Source of the DNA: Batillaria attramentaria
Lineage: Eukaryota > Mollusca > Gastropoda > Batillariidae
Assembly: GCA_018292915.2 (NCBI GenBank)
Contig: JACVVK020000055.1
Span: forward strand, 951,501-1,015,500
Direction of reading: 5' to 3'
Length of the DNA stretch: 64,000 bases
The position numbers and the translations under genes were made by a program. Numbering within the stretch: the first letter of the stretch is position 1; every line of letters begins with the position of its first letter. Positions 1 through 12,364 of this stretch are shown here, in pieces. A model generated the notes under the pieces. That model had not been told where the DNA came from. It did not search any database and saw nothing but the letters and a program-made list of their open reading frames with translations.

Positions 1-84
1 ATCTGTTTAAACTTCAACGTCAGCGATAAGGATGCGCGCGCTTTGTGTTAGAGAGTAGCATCCCTTCCTGTTTTTCGCACCAAA

Positions 85-306
85 ATGTCGCTTCTTCTCT
101 GGCTCGGGCGGGTTGAAACCAGAGGCAGGGCGAGAGGGGAGGGAGACAGAGAGAGCGACATTATTGTAGAAGAGGGAAATTCAAACAAGAGGAAACACGG
201 TCATGATTCCGAAGAGCAAGTCAGTGCCGCGATGTCGCCAACTTTCGAGTCTGAATCCGCAAGTGCCAGATCTACATCGGAAGGTGATATTACTCTCAGT
301 GTGGAG
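85..306 (+). CDS. Possible N-terminal exon of a transposase-like protein (weak)
   Basis: An open frame of 74 codons opens with ATG followed by a Ser-Leu-Leu-Leu-Trp-Leu-Gly start and an acidic, Ser-rich tail. This layout resembles the N-termini of BED/TTF-type hAT transposases, which often begin with a short SLLSWL-like segment. A second open stretch at 566-853 contains Gly-Leu-Thr-Gln-His-Leu-Asp-Ser-Lys-Glu-His, like half of a zinc finger, after a pyrimidine-AG acceptor near 589. No catalytic domain is visible, so this may be a remnant or a chance frame. Confidence 0.15.
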
Positions 307-1244
307 TAGTGCAGGGGGGGTCACGGGTTGGGTGGGGGGCGGGGGCAGAGAGCCTGAGTGAAAGTGGAAGTAGACTGTAGCGGTGAGAGAAGGGGGGGGG
401 GGGGGTATTTCAGTTCCCGGCCCAGAGAAATGTCAAACACCGGGGGAAGGGGAAGGGGGGGGGCGGGTGGGCAGCTAGCCTTTGCGGGAGAAGTGGGGGT
501 GGGGGTAAAAACTGAATCAGTGCATGGAAACACTGAATCTGATTATGTCATAATTTAGAGTAACTTTGAGTGTCTTCATTTTCTCCAGGACAGGGTTGAC
601 GCAACATCTAGACTCAAAAGAACACAAGTTAAGTGTCACCTGTTTGGAACCAGAGCGAGCAATGAGACAAGTTCTCAACACAAAGGGGAGGGGGGGGGGG
701 GGGCTGAAAAACTACTGTTTTCACCTCACAAAACCAGGCCCAAAATGTACCAGATTGCACTCGTGGCTTCGCCACTTCGAGGGACTCCCACTTTTTTCAG
801 TTGGGAGTCCTTGGACTCTTGGGAAAAAATCCTATGGGGAGCTCTGCATGTAATTTACAATGACCTCTGATACACAAATGGTGTCAAGAATATTTCAAGT
901 TTCTGATCTACCTGCATTTTATCTCTAACAGTTTCAGACAGCAAACAAAAAACACACCCTTTAAAAAAAAATCTGGCCTAATGTGCACAGACAGCATGTG
1001 AAAGATGACGAATTGTAAGCAATACTGATTACTACAACACTTACAGCAGATCTTGATCTTGAGCCATCACCTGTCATAAAAATACATTCCACATACATAA
1101 ATTGAAATTTTGAATTATCACATAATTTTATACTATACAAACAGACCTGCCAACCCCTTACAACACCAGTTTTAAACGTAAGTGTTGATATGTTTGTCAG
1201 GCGTACAAAAACAATGTGGAAATTTTTTCATCAAATGCGCTTAA

Positions 1245-1810
1245 TCCGTACATCAGAATCAGTCACTTGGGACACAATATAGACCTTTTCGGCATTACCA
1301 GTACGCATGCGCGAACCTGTTCTCGCGCCGTCTTGTGCGGTAAAGGGGTCTAAGCTCGGTAAAGGGGTCTGGAAGTCTTTTCCCGTTCACTACCAGCAGT
1401 GCCGCATACTCTTTTGCTAGGGTTTTTGTTGTCTCTGATGCGGAAGGCACCCGCTCCTTTCAAAAAACGTGGCACGCCCAAACCAGTGTCACGCGGAGTT
1501 CTTCTTTGCTGCCTGTTCTGTGTTCAAACCCCTTTCGCGCAGAAAATTCTGTAGAACGGGCACTCTCCAGAGTCTAATGGCATCCATCTCCATCACGCTG
1601 AACCAGCTTCTTACTTACACTCCTCGAATTCAAACGCAAAAGCTGCGAAAAGCCAACACACCACGCTACTCTCGTACTGTCGTCTGCTGTACGACACGCT
1701 CAACCGGTACAGGTTTCGCGTTGAAGTCTCGCGAAGCGCGCGAGAACAGGTGGGAAGTTGGAATGCTGAATCCGGTTATTGCATCTGAAACCGTTGTGGT
1801 GACTCTGGTT
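1245..1810. repeat. Dispersed repeat, split copy related to 56838-56910
   Basis: The stretch near 1250 (CATCAGAATCAGTCA, then GGGACACAATATAG) and the stretch near 1785 (ATCTGAAACCGTTGTGGTG) are contiguous in a related copy at about 56845-56905. Here about 490 bases lie between them. The intervening segment has loosely inverted ends built on ACCTGTTCTCGCGC (about 1315 and about 1740). That suggests a later insertion into an older repeat. Confidence 0.35.
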
Positions 1811-2499
1811 GGAGCCAATGTTGAACATCTAAGTACGTTAAAAACATACCACTTAATAAGCAGACAACGCTATTTGGTTGCGGACTGAAGACCAGCTTGA
1901 CAGTGCTGATTCGTGGCTATACTTTTAGCGACTTTGTCGATTGATGTAGTGCAGTTATATAGAGCCTTGGCCAAGGAAAGTATTATATGATAATTTCTCT
2001 ACTACTGAACCCGCAAAGTCATGAAAATGGCCAAAAGAAAAATCTGTTCATTTGGCAAACAGCCTTACCGCTTTGAACACAGTAGTTTTTCCCCTCAGAA
2101 CTCATTACGAATATACGGACTTTAACTTTAAAAAGCACTCTGGTCTGTTTAAAAGTAAAGCATTTTGATCACATGTGGTTATACATGCTATATATGGCGT
2201 GTACCTGAAGAGATTTCCCAGGGCTAAGACATTCCTCCACCTCCAGATGTCCGTTAATAGGAGACGGATGTTTGGTCAAAGACACCTCAGGTTTGTAACT
2301 TTGTACCAATATCCATCACAACACTAGATACAGATAAAGAAAACCACGACTGCCAACATTTACCCCATTTCTCTTACGATTTTCAACCGATGAACAGCTC
2401 AGGTTGCTGAGGAAGAATGGCAACAGAAAGTGGATATATATATCAGTACATATAAAATTGCGTTTTTAAATCATCTGCACATATGACTTATTACCGTAC

Positions 2500-2590
2500 C
2501 TTCTAGCTCAGTTCCTTCAGAATCCTCGTATGAGCCCTCAGAATCGAGCGAAATGTGAGGCGGTACTGCAGAGCCACCGACGGCAGCCAT
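2500..2590 (-). CDS. Candidate first coding exon of a divergent minus-strand gene
   Basis: On the minus strand an ATG at 2590 in the context CCAATATGGCTGCC opens 30 codons. They read Met-Ala-Ala-Val-Gly-Gly and continue into a Ser/Glu/Asp-rich stretch, then meet a GAAG|GTACGG donor at 2499. The Met-Ala-Ala start in CpG-rich DNA is typical of first exons, and the next plus-strand gene starts about 1.7 kb away, so a divergent gene pair is possible. I could not find a phase-compatible second exon between 1 and 2490, so the call is tentative and the product is unknown. Confidence 0.25.
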
Positions 2591-3044
2591 ATTGGAAAGA
2601 AATTGCCGAAACAATCGGCGACAAATTAAAATTCAGTCTGTGAAAAACACTATATATCAAGCAAGATGCAATATCCTCATTTAGCACACGATACCGCAAA
2701 CGCTCTTTAAATCAATGAAGCCAAAGAGCATGTTCGATTTCATTCATTATATCGAACTCTTTGCAGCAAACTACACTTCCTCTGTTGTCATACACCTTTC
2801 ACACGCATGCGCCAGCATCAAAACCGGAAGTAACCTCTGATGGAGCCATCCCTTACAAAGATCTCTCTCTCTCCTTCTCTCAGTCTATCTTTCTCTGGCT
2901 AAATGTAGAAATTCTACGTTTTCACCATGTGGCATGGACGTAGCAACGTTCATATCAGTCGACTTGAGTGTACGATTGTCAAACTATTCGATTTGTCCCA
3001 ACAACAATAAATTGATACCCCCCCCCCCTTTGCCCGGCTTCATC

Positions 3045-3721
3045 CTGGGCCGCGTTTCTTACGCAAAGGCGCTCGCGGGCGCTTGCGGAGGTCGCTTTGC
3101 CTCGTTGGGAAACGGCCAATTAGAACCAAGGCGCTTTCAAAATGGCGGCGGAATCACGAACACTGTTGTTGGCAAGGTTGAAAAGGAAGAAGAAAACTCT
3201 AGTGCTCGCAGCTATCAGTCATCTTTTGAGCGCAGAAGACGACGTTTTTGAGGAGGAGCAATAATTACTGGCTTGGAGCATGATATACCGCTAGTATGCA
3301 TGTTCTGCTCGACGCAAAACGGAGACGTAAGGCACCATTACGTACTCACTTTGACCACTCCTTCCCCACAAACACGCACGACATATCCCTGAATGACTGG
3401 CGACCACGGCCCGGTGCAATTAGCTCAAATTATTTTCGTATACTATTCTGCACAATTACAAGTTGGGACAGAAGGTCTCCATCCACCCGCAAATTCATTT
3501 TAAGCCATTTCTTAGTTCCACTTCAACGAAGCCTTCGGTGGGCGCCGCCATCTTTGTTTACATAGAAACTGACCACGTGACCTTTTGCTCGCGGCGAACT
3601 AGCTTCAGACTTCGTGCGCGGGCGCTTTTTTCGCCCGCCGCGGGCAAGGTGCCTGCAGACGGTTTCATAGGAAAGCGCCCCGGAACGTTTCGAAGCGCTC
3701 GCCTTAAGAAACGCGGCCCAG
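3045..3721 (+). mobile_element. PIF/Harbinger-like non-autonomous DNA transposon
   Basis: The ends form an inverted repeat: CTGGGCCGCGTTTCTTA at 3045 and its complement ending at 3721. Subterminal GC-rich sequence with many GGCGCTCGC-type words is also roughly inverted. A 40-codon frame lies inside (3142-3264). PIF/Harbinger termini often begin with GGGCC, but they create 3-bp TTA-like duplications and I see no clear duplication here. The superfamily assignment is therefore tentative. Confidence 0.4.
3142..3264 (+). CDS. Short frame in the Harbinger-like element, N-terminal remnant
   Basis: Forty residues run from ATG (Met-Ala-Ala-Glu-Ser-Arg) to TAA. A basic Leu-rich stretch (Arg-Leu-Lys-Arg-Lys-Lys-Lys) is followed by an acidic tail (Glu-Asp-Asp-Val-Phe-Glu-Glu-Glu). 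HARBI1-like proteins often begin with such a Leu/Arg-rich then acidic segment, which is why I link it to the host element. No DDE domain follows. Confidence 0.25.
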   Translation: MAAESRTLLLARLKRKKKTLVLAAISHLLSAEDDVFEEEQ

Positions 3722-4326
3722 ATGATTATCAGATACTAAATACCGGAATACACCAAAAACGACACTCGGTCAATTTTAGGTTTAGGGTGCTTCAAAACAG
3801 TTATAAAAATTATATGCGAACTGATAGTGGTGATAATGCCATTTTCAAAGTTCTAATCGTTTGCTGTATACTTACGGAGTAACGCTCCACTTGGTCATAA
3901 ACTGAACCGCCGGCCTCCGCCGCTAATATTGAAACCTGACTGTCGGACACCACTATCTACTTTTCTTGCCCTTTAATCGCTGCTAATCAGCCATAAATAG
4001 AAGCAAGATTATACTATGCCATCATCGCACAAGTTTGCTGTAATCCGAACTTGGGCCTGACGTTTTGTAAAGACCTCAATGACCGAGAACGATTTCACTC
4101 ATTCACCGAACATACAGTTGTGTGTTAGATGCGCATGCTGTTACGACGTATTTTAATCTGCTATCATAATTGGTAGTTATTATGACGCAACTATAGTATG
4201 TAATTTCGTGTACATTACACATGGCTAGTATTTTTGTCCAAGTATTTTCAACTACTTTACACTGTGAGTCTTTGGGGTAAGAAGACGAGGACAGAAGTCA
4301 CGTGACAAAAATAACAGTGGAGCAAA

Positions 4327-7300
4327 ATGGCGGCGGACAGTTCAAAGCCGCGTGTTCTAGTCCTGGGAGGTATGCTGCACAGAACATGCTTTGTAATCAA
4401 TACCGTCAACACAGGTGTATAATGGTGTTCAGATTTATGCTGTATTTTACAGCTTGAAAGAAAACTGTATTTCAGAATATGAGTTGCTTGTGCATGTGTG
4501 TGGTTTTGGGTTTTGGTTGTCTGCTTAGCATACCACGGTAAATGACGGTATCATTTCTGCAAGATACACATTGCAGTTATTCGTACACTAACCCAGTTGC
4601 AAGTTTGTTGATTGAGAAAACTTATTACAAAGATCTCGTTCCGTAGCACCAAGTGGAAGAGGCACCGGTAAGCGGATATTTTGTTTATTTGGCACGGAAT
4701 TTGACAGATACCAGGAAATAAGGTTCGTCAAGAAATCCGCCGGTTATGCTAACAGAGAGTTCTAAACTCTTTAACTGTGCACTAATAAGAGGAAGTCATG
4801 TTTGAGGCAAGAGGTCGTTATGGCTACTGTTGCTATGCTTACAAGCCTAACACATATCATGTGATCAGAAGCTGTTGCATTTCCCATTAACTGTGATGTT
4901 CTGTCAAAGCAAAAACTGCAGTTAAGTACAGTTAGTATGGTGTTACAGGTTTGTTTGGTGTTTTTTTGTTTTGTTTTTTTATTTTGTTTTGTTTTTTTAA
5001 AGAAAGAAAGAAAACTAAGGAGCAGAAACTGTTTGAAGCAACCTAAATTTTCAGCAGTAGTGCTTTGACAGGGGATATATTGCTACAGGTAACAGCACTT
5101 CTGTTACGTGTGGAGATGTATTGAAGAGCCCATCGTCTTATTGAGGTTAACGATGACACACAGGCAAACACTTCCGAGTTCTTATGGACTGCACATTGTG
5201 TCTTTCACTCACAGAGGACACGTGAGCGCGTAGAAAAGTTATAACCGTGTGGAGTTTATTTCAGCCCAAGTACAAGCTTCTCTCGTGCACACACACATGC
5301 AAACATCTCAGGGCCTTATATACAGACACAGCATTCCAGCACATTCTGAGTGACTAATATATATATAGAAGAACCAATCAAAAATCAGAACGTGAATCAC
5401 CTTATTACTATTTTAAAACTAAAGAAGAATCCAGAATAATCAGGTACCTGCCCGCCGAACCTAGGCGCATTATACAGGGGTGCCACTTTTCCGGCTGTGG
5501 CCGGAATTCCGGCCTGGGAAAAATCGGAATGTGCCGAGTTCCGGCTTAGCAACGTGGTTGCAACGTTTGTTCCGGTTTGGTTTGATTCTCATCCGGCATG
5601 TTCCGTCTTTATGGCTGTCACTCTTCCTGCTTTTTGAACCGGCTGTGGAGTGCTTTCCTGCTTTTTAAAAGGTTTTCCTGCTTTTCCGGCCCAAAAATCG
5701 TGAGTCTGTGTTCATCGCAGTGGCAGCCCTGGTTATATATAACACCTTCTAATGGTAAACAAGTCATAACAAAGCGATTTGCACGAAATTTCCGAGCGAC
5801 TCAGCTCTAGGCCCTAAGTGCATACCGCCGCCCGAGGCGAAATACCTACAGTCAAAACAAGGTCACCACTTCTCGAATACTCGTGATAACAATTAGAAAC
5901 TTCTTGATCACTGGAAACAGCTTTACATTAATTACTAAAACACAATATTGACTAAACATAGCAACTTCTCTGTCTTGCTAAAACTACCAAAAAAAGTTAC
6001 AGCTGTTATCCTCCAGCATACAAACAAAATACAAACAAAAGGCACAGCTGCGCTCGTAACAACTTCATTCATGAATACATGTACTACGGTCTAAAAGAAC
6101 ACGAAGGGAACATCATGCACACATGTATACCCATACATGTACGTGTTAGCAGATTTACACACACTGTAACACTGTCAGTATCACCGAGAGGGAGGGAGAC
6201 AGTGTGTGTGTCATGGATACACAGGCAGAATGATACCTGCCACAAGCACATGTGGCTTGCTTAGTTCTTAGTATTGGGCAGTGATCGCGCTAGGAATTTT
6301 GAAAACCGGTCCCATCAGCGACTACCCCGCACTGCCCCTCTGCAACCTGTGTCAGAACCGGTCCCATGAGAATTAAAACCAGTGATAAGAATTACACTGC
6401 AAATCGACCTAAACACAATCAGTGTCGCAACACTGTATCGGTATGAGAGGTAAAGATAGCAGCGAGTCCATCGCAAGAACAAAGAAGCCCTGGCCAGTAG
6501 GGAACAAATTATTGTGACAGTGATTAACGTTCATTGAAACTGGCACCCCCTCCCCCCACCCCTATCAAAGGCCACAGTGTTTACCGGTCCCAGCCAATTA
6601 CAACCGGTCCCTGGGACTGGCAGCTCCAAATTTTTCCGGTATTCTGGTTTTGCAAACAGTATTTTACCAGTAATTACTGGTTAACGCGATCACTGGTATT
6701 AGGTGCAACTAGACTTTAAAGGGCAAGGCAAATCAAGTGCAATGTTGGGTTTAGGGGATAGATAGTGATGTCCTAGACGGCTGCAGCCCAAAAGATTTGA
6801 ACACGAATACACCATTCAGCATTTTTCACACCAAACGGCAGCCGAAATGCGATGCCATGGAGGCTGCCATGTTGATCCTAGCAGTGACGTCACTCCACCA
6901 CTCAGCAGCAGGCGAGATTCTGACACTGTGAGTGCAGGTGTGCCTGCTACACGTTTTAGGCGTGCTATTTCTGGCTCGTATACACACTTTGCTTATATCC
7001 TGAAAGCTAGAATGGATTTGGGGATAGTTTTTCATAATTTCGAGCCAGAATATTCTGAGGAAGAGCTCAGTAAAGGGTCGGGCAGAAAACAGTGGGGACG
7101 ATGGGGAAGAGCCGATTGATGCGTGTTTGACAAGTGAAGCAGCAACATCGTTCGCAAAAGCGCCAGTGAAACAATCCGGGGTAAAATGATCTCCACAAAC
7201 GAGGTCAGTCTCGATTGTTCCAGGCGTATTCCTGCACTCGGCGGGGCAAGCGATCGTTCTTCAAGGTCTCCAACCATTTCGCGCATAACCTCCGTTTTTC

Positions 7301-10300
7301 CTTTGATTTATTTGGATTCGGAATATTAAAAAAACGTTTGTGGCTTCCATCTGCATTCTTACACATGCCCTGTTTGCTGAAACAACCAAACGCTTTGCAC
7401 TGTGGCATCTCGAACACAAAAAATAATACTCTGGAACAACCCGCTCAAAGTGGGCACTACAGACAGTGGTGGTGGAGTGACGTCACCGTCAGCACCTTTC
7501 CCGTCTCATTCGCGAAAGAGCGCGGCAACATGGCGCAGCCCAGAAACCGAAAGAAGAGGGTGTTTTCGGCGCATTTTTGAGTAAATGGTACTTTGTTCAC
7601 GAAAACTTTTGCTGTCTAACAGTTTAGGACCTCAATATCTGTCATTTAAACCCAACAGTGCTCTTGACTTGCCGTACCCTTTAAACATTTCTACGAACAG
7701 CTTGTATTGCCCTGACCTTGACTCAATAGGACCTCAATATCTTTCATTTGAAGTTTTAAACCCAATAGTGCTTTTGACTTGCCGTACCCTTTAAACCCTC
7801 TCCTGGAAAATGTTTGGAAATCTGATTTGGTTCTGCTTTGGTGCTGAAAGTAGTAAAATTATTGCCAGCCATTGAATTGATGCTACATTCTTAAGCTCTA
7901 ATGTAGACACCTGTTAGCTTGTTTTGATTTCTGGGTCCACAAGACTTGTAATGTTATGTGTTACTACAATTAGTATCAGAGCTGTCAGTGTCATCGGTAT
8001 TTCTCTAAAAAAGAACAGAGATCATGCAGTTTGTCAGCTATGTGTATGCTGAGGGGAAACCTGCCACTTTTGAACATAATTATAATGAATCTCTATGCAT
8101 TGTCTTTTGCCTTCAGGAACTGGGTTTATTGGCAGAAACTTTGTCCATCATCTGGTTGCACATGATCTTGCAGCAAAGGTTGGTCATGGGAATCTGATAA
8201 ATCAAAGTCTTTATGAATCATGCATGTCAGATATTATAATTTAGTTTTCAGTGATTTCTAGTTTTCCTTGTGATTGTAAAAGTCTTTTTATAATAGTAAA
8301 CAAGTGATCAAATCTTAGTGGAAGGTGCTGAGTTGAGACAGAGGTATGTTTACCTTATGAACAGATAGTACATGTACATTTCTTTGGCAATTACATATAA
8401 TGTACATGTATGTATATATATATTTGTGCAACACCATTACAGCACTGTAAACTGCATGCTGACCCCTTCATTTTCTATTCCAGATACGTGTTGCTGATAA
8501 AGTGCCCCCACAGATGGCCTGGATGAACTCCCGGCATGCGGTGTGTCATGAAACCCTTCGACTTGCGTAGCATTGTTTTATGTGGTTGAAGTATAACTCT
8601 TGAAATGGACACTGTCATTTTGCCACAGCTTAAAGCACTTCGTGTTTATTTTAGGTGATAATACTGTTGAAAGTCGTCAGTTAAATTAAAACACCCCCTT
8701 CTTTTTGGCTCACTTGTGTACAATCCGAGTCTGTGTATTAATCCTCTGTTGTCTGTGTGTGTGTGTCCTTGGTAAACTTGGGCATTTTCTCAGAATCTAC
8801 CAAAAAGCAGAGGCACCACATTTAGCACACTCATAGACAGCGACAAAACCTTTTAAAACATACCCTTTTGGATGACCTTGACTCAAGGTCATTAGAGTTG
8901 TCTGTTTGGAAATTAACATTGGCATTTTCTCAGAATGTGCAGTCACGAGAGGCATTACACTTTGCTTGATGGTAGACATTGATAAGACCTTTACTGACAC
9001 CTTTATTCTTCGACCTTCAGTCAAGGTCAAGGCCATACAAACTGTACTTAATAAACTTGAACTCGCAGTGTCAACCATTTTTTGTCATCATAAAACTATG
9101 GCTTCTTTTTGCCCTGACCCGTGTAAACAGCTTTAATGATATGAAAATTATTATGAGGCAGAGTCTGATTCAGTAGCGCGCTCGTTTATTCAAAATGCTT
9201 TCAAAACATTTAGATTTGGGCCTCAGTTTTGTAAGTGGATACCGGTACTGCTTTACAGACATACTCTTTTGAATGACCTTGACCCGTTTCACAAGTGAGC
9301 CAAGTAGGCTTCTGCCTCTCTGGTTTCCTTTGGGGGTTGGAAGGAATATTGCTTATGCCTAAAAAGAGCTTCCACTGTGTGTTAGCGCTGTGTCATTTTG
9401 GCAGATTTGTTTTTGTGTGTTTATTTGAAGTTGATAAAAAAAAATTGTCTCTTTCTCATTATAATTAATTTTATGTGTGTGTGTGTGTGTGCAGGAAGCC
9501 TTTTCCAGTCCTGTTGTAGAATTCAAGCATGCAAACCTCATTAATCAGAGTAAGGACTGATAAATATTGTCCTTTTTTGTGCATGTGGTTTTCCTTTACA
9601 TACTCTTATAGTCTCACTTGCCAGCATTTTTGGGAATGCTGGTGGGAGTGCAGTCAGACAGTGGGAGGGATGTTGGTGGCAAGGTACAGGATGGGAGAAG
9701 CCGGGAAGGTAGTCACTGTGTTACCATGTTTGTTTGACAGTACATGTACATGTAGTTGTACAGTGTATTTCGTCTACTAATATTAATACTTTTCGTTTCC
9801 AGCTTCTGTGGAAAATGTATTTGCCACCGATGCTGAGCCATTTGACTATGTTGTCAACTTTGCTGCAGAGACTAAATATGGACAGAGTGAGCCTGTAAGT
9901 TTCTGCTATGCAGTACACACTGCTTTTTGGAGTGACTTAGTTTTAGCGATACATGTATCGCTGTTTCTAAAATATTTTCCACCACTTTCCCTGACACAAC
10001 ATTTCACCTGACATCAAAACAATTTTGCTGGAAAAAAGATTGTCTTTTAGTCTTTCTCCTGGTGTTATTTTCATTGCTTAGTTTGTTTTCAAAGTTTGTG
10101 CATGCAATTGTAATGATTTTTATTATCTTATCTTATCTCTCAAAGAGCCAAACGAATGTGTGGAAACAAGTGAACCTCGACGTCTTTACAGAGTGGCCCG
10201 CTTTTTCAAGGGCCTGTGAAAAGGCCCAAACACCTACCGTTTTATACCGCCTGGGGAGATTCCTCGATAGCACCTATAGTGATGATTTTAGTAGCGTTGA

Positions 10301-12295
10301 AAGCAGCAGAGTCTCAGCTTTACAATACTACTATGGTGCCTTTGATTTCAACAGGAGATAATTTGAAAAATCTAACATTTTTGGCAAATGATTTTTTCTT
10401 GAGACTGTGGAAAACTGGCTAAAAATTGAAAATGTTCAGGTACTTTTCAGAAATGTCATTCAGTTCTCTTTACAATGATATGTCATGACACTATGACGTT
10501 GATGGAGGAGTCACTCTTTGCAGCTGAATTCAGTTGATGAGATCTAAATCTGATGCTGCCATGCTCTGAATAACGGCGCCAGAAGGGGCGAAAATTAAAG
10601 TCACCCAAATGCATACTACTAGCACATTGTTGTACAGCTAGTTAAAAGTCACGTGTGATGCACTTTGAATTTTGAAATTGCATCAGAAGATGACTTTGTA
10701 GCCCCTTTTTGAAGATTCATTTAATTTTTATAAAGATAAACTGTTTTTAACAGTTCCTCAAAAAAAACACTGTGTGGTCTATAGGTCTGAAAAAAATTAG
10801 TCATTCTGTAGTCCCTTAAACCCTATGAAAAATCTTGAACAGCCGCTGCTGACATGATATGTTTTACATGCAGTTACATTTTGCTATTTTCTCCTTTGGC
10901 TCCATACCATTAGTAGAGATTGGTCACTGACAAGTGCACGTTTTTGGTTATCTTGAGAATGACATGGGATTGAACCATTATTCTTTTCGTGTTGTATTTC
11001 TTTTGACTTTGGCAGTGTCATGATGACAACCTTACAACAAAATAAAGGGATGAAAATTGTGGCAGCCAATACGTACAGTATTGCATGGATCATGTTACGT
11101 CATGCTGAGTGCTTGTGGTGTTAGACACAAAATTCTACAGAGTGAATAATCTTGCAGTCAAGAGTTCCTGTATATTCAAGTGGATGTTGTGTGTTACATG
11201 TACATTATTATTGTTTGAAGTTTTGCATGTTTTAAAAAAAAGGGTAAATATTTTCAGGTTTATCATGAAGGTATTGTCAGGCTGTCTGAAAACTGTGCCC
11301 GTACTGCTGCCAGATTGAAGGTGCATATGTATGTTGAGTTGTCAAGTGGCCAGATGGTTTCATCTGAAAAGGTGAGTCTTTGTCAACAAGCTAAACATAC
11401 GCAGGTTAACTATCTGCTCTGCAAGTAAAGAAAAAAATGAACTGTTTATTCTGTTTTTGTTTGCTTGTTTTTTATGTTGTTGTTTCTATCTACCGGTAAT
11501 TATTCGTATGTTTATTTGTTTACTTGTTAGTTATTTTTCTTGTGTTGGCCAGGAACAATGCCAAACTCAGAGGTGATGACTGCTTAGTGTTAAGCACTGG
11601 GTGAATTACATGTATTGAGCTTTTAAAAAAATCACTGTAATTCCCTGTTCGTTTGAACTAAGACCAAACTGTGGCCAAGCTGTGTTCTTGGCATTGGCAA
11701 CTGTGGTGTGTACAGTTCAGCCAACACTTTTCCATAATTATGACTGAATTATACAGAGATAATTTAGTTGTGTTACATGGTTGGAATGAATTTTTGTTTT
11801 GTGTAGCTACTGAATGTTGTCAACATATATGGTTACAAAGCTACTTAAGGAATGTATTGTGATGCTAAAAGCTTTGATGATTCTTGTGCCCTCTTTTCCT
11901 CAATGTAGAAGCCATACAAGGAGGACAGCAAGTGTGACCCATGGACCAACATGGCTCGCCACAAGCTGGAGGTGGAACAGCTGCTCAGTAACATCCCAGA
12001 TCTTAACTACCTTGTGGTGCGACCAGCCATTGTTTACGGACTGAGTGACAGGCAGGGCCTCAGTGAGTCATCTGACCACCATGTCCCTATCATTGTGAAT
12101 GGTTTATTTGAGAAGGACAGTTTGCTGACCTGGCATATACAAAAGAACAACAAACAGAATTAGTTTAGACTTTTAGTGGTCCACATGTTTGCAACACTAG
12201 GACAGAATGGTAGATCTCCTTGCTACACCAACAGATTTCCTTGCTACACCAACAGAGATTTCCTTGCTACACCAACACAGCTTGTAATGGTGTTC

Positions 12296-12364
<69 letters not shown>

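Noticed and set aside
2205..2330. Second exon of the candidate minus-strand gene
   Set aside because: An open stretch with a GTACAC donor exists, but every phase compatible with the 2500-2590 exon meets a stop.
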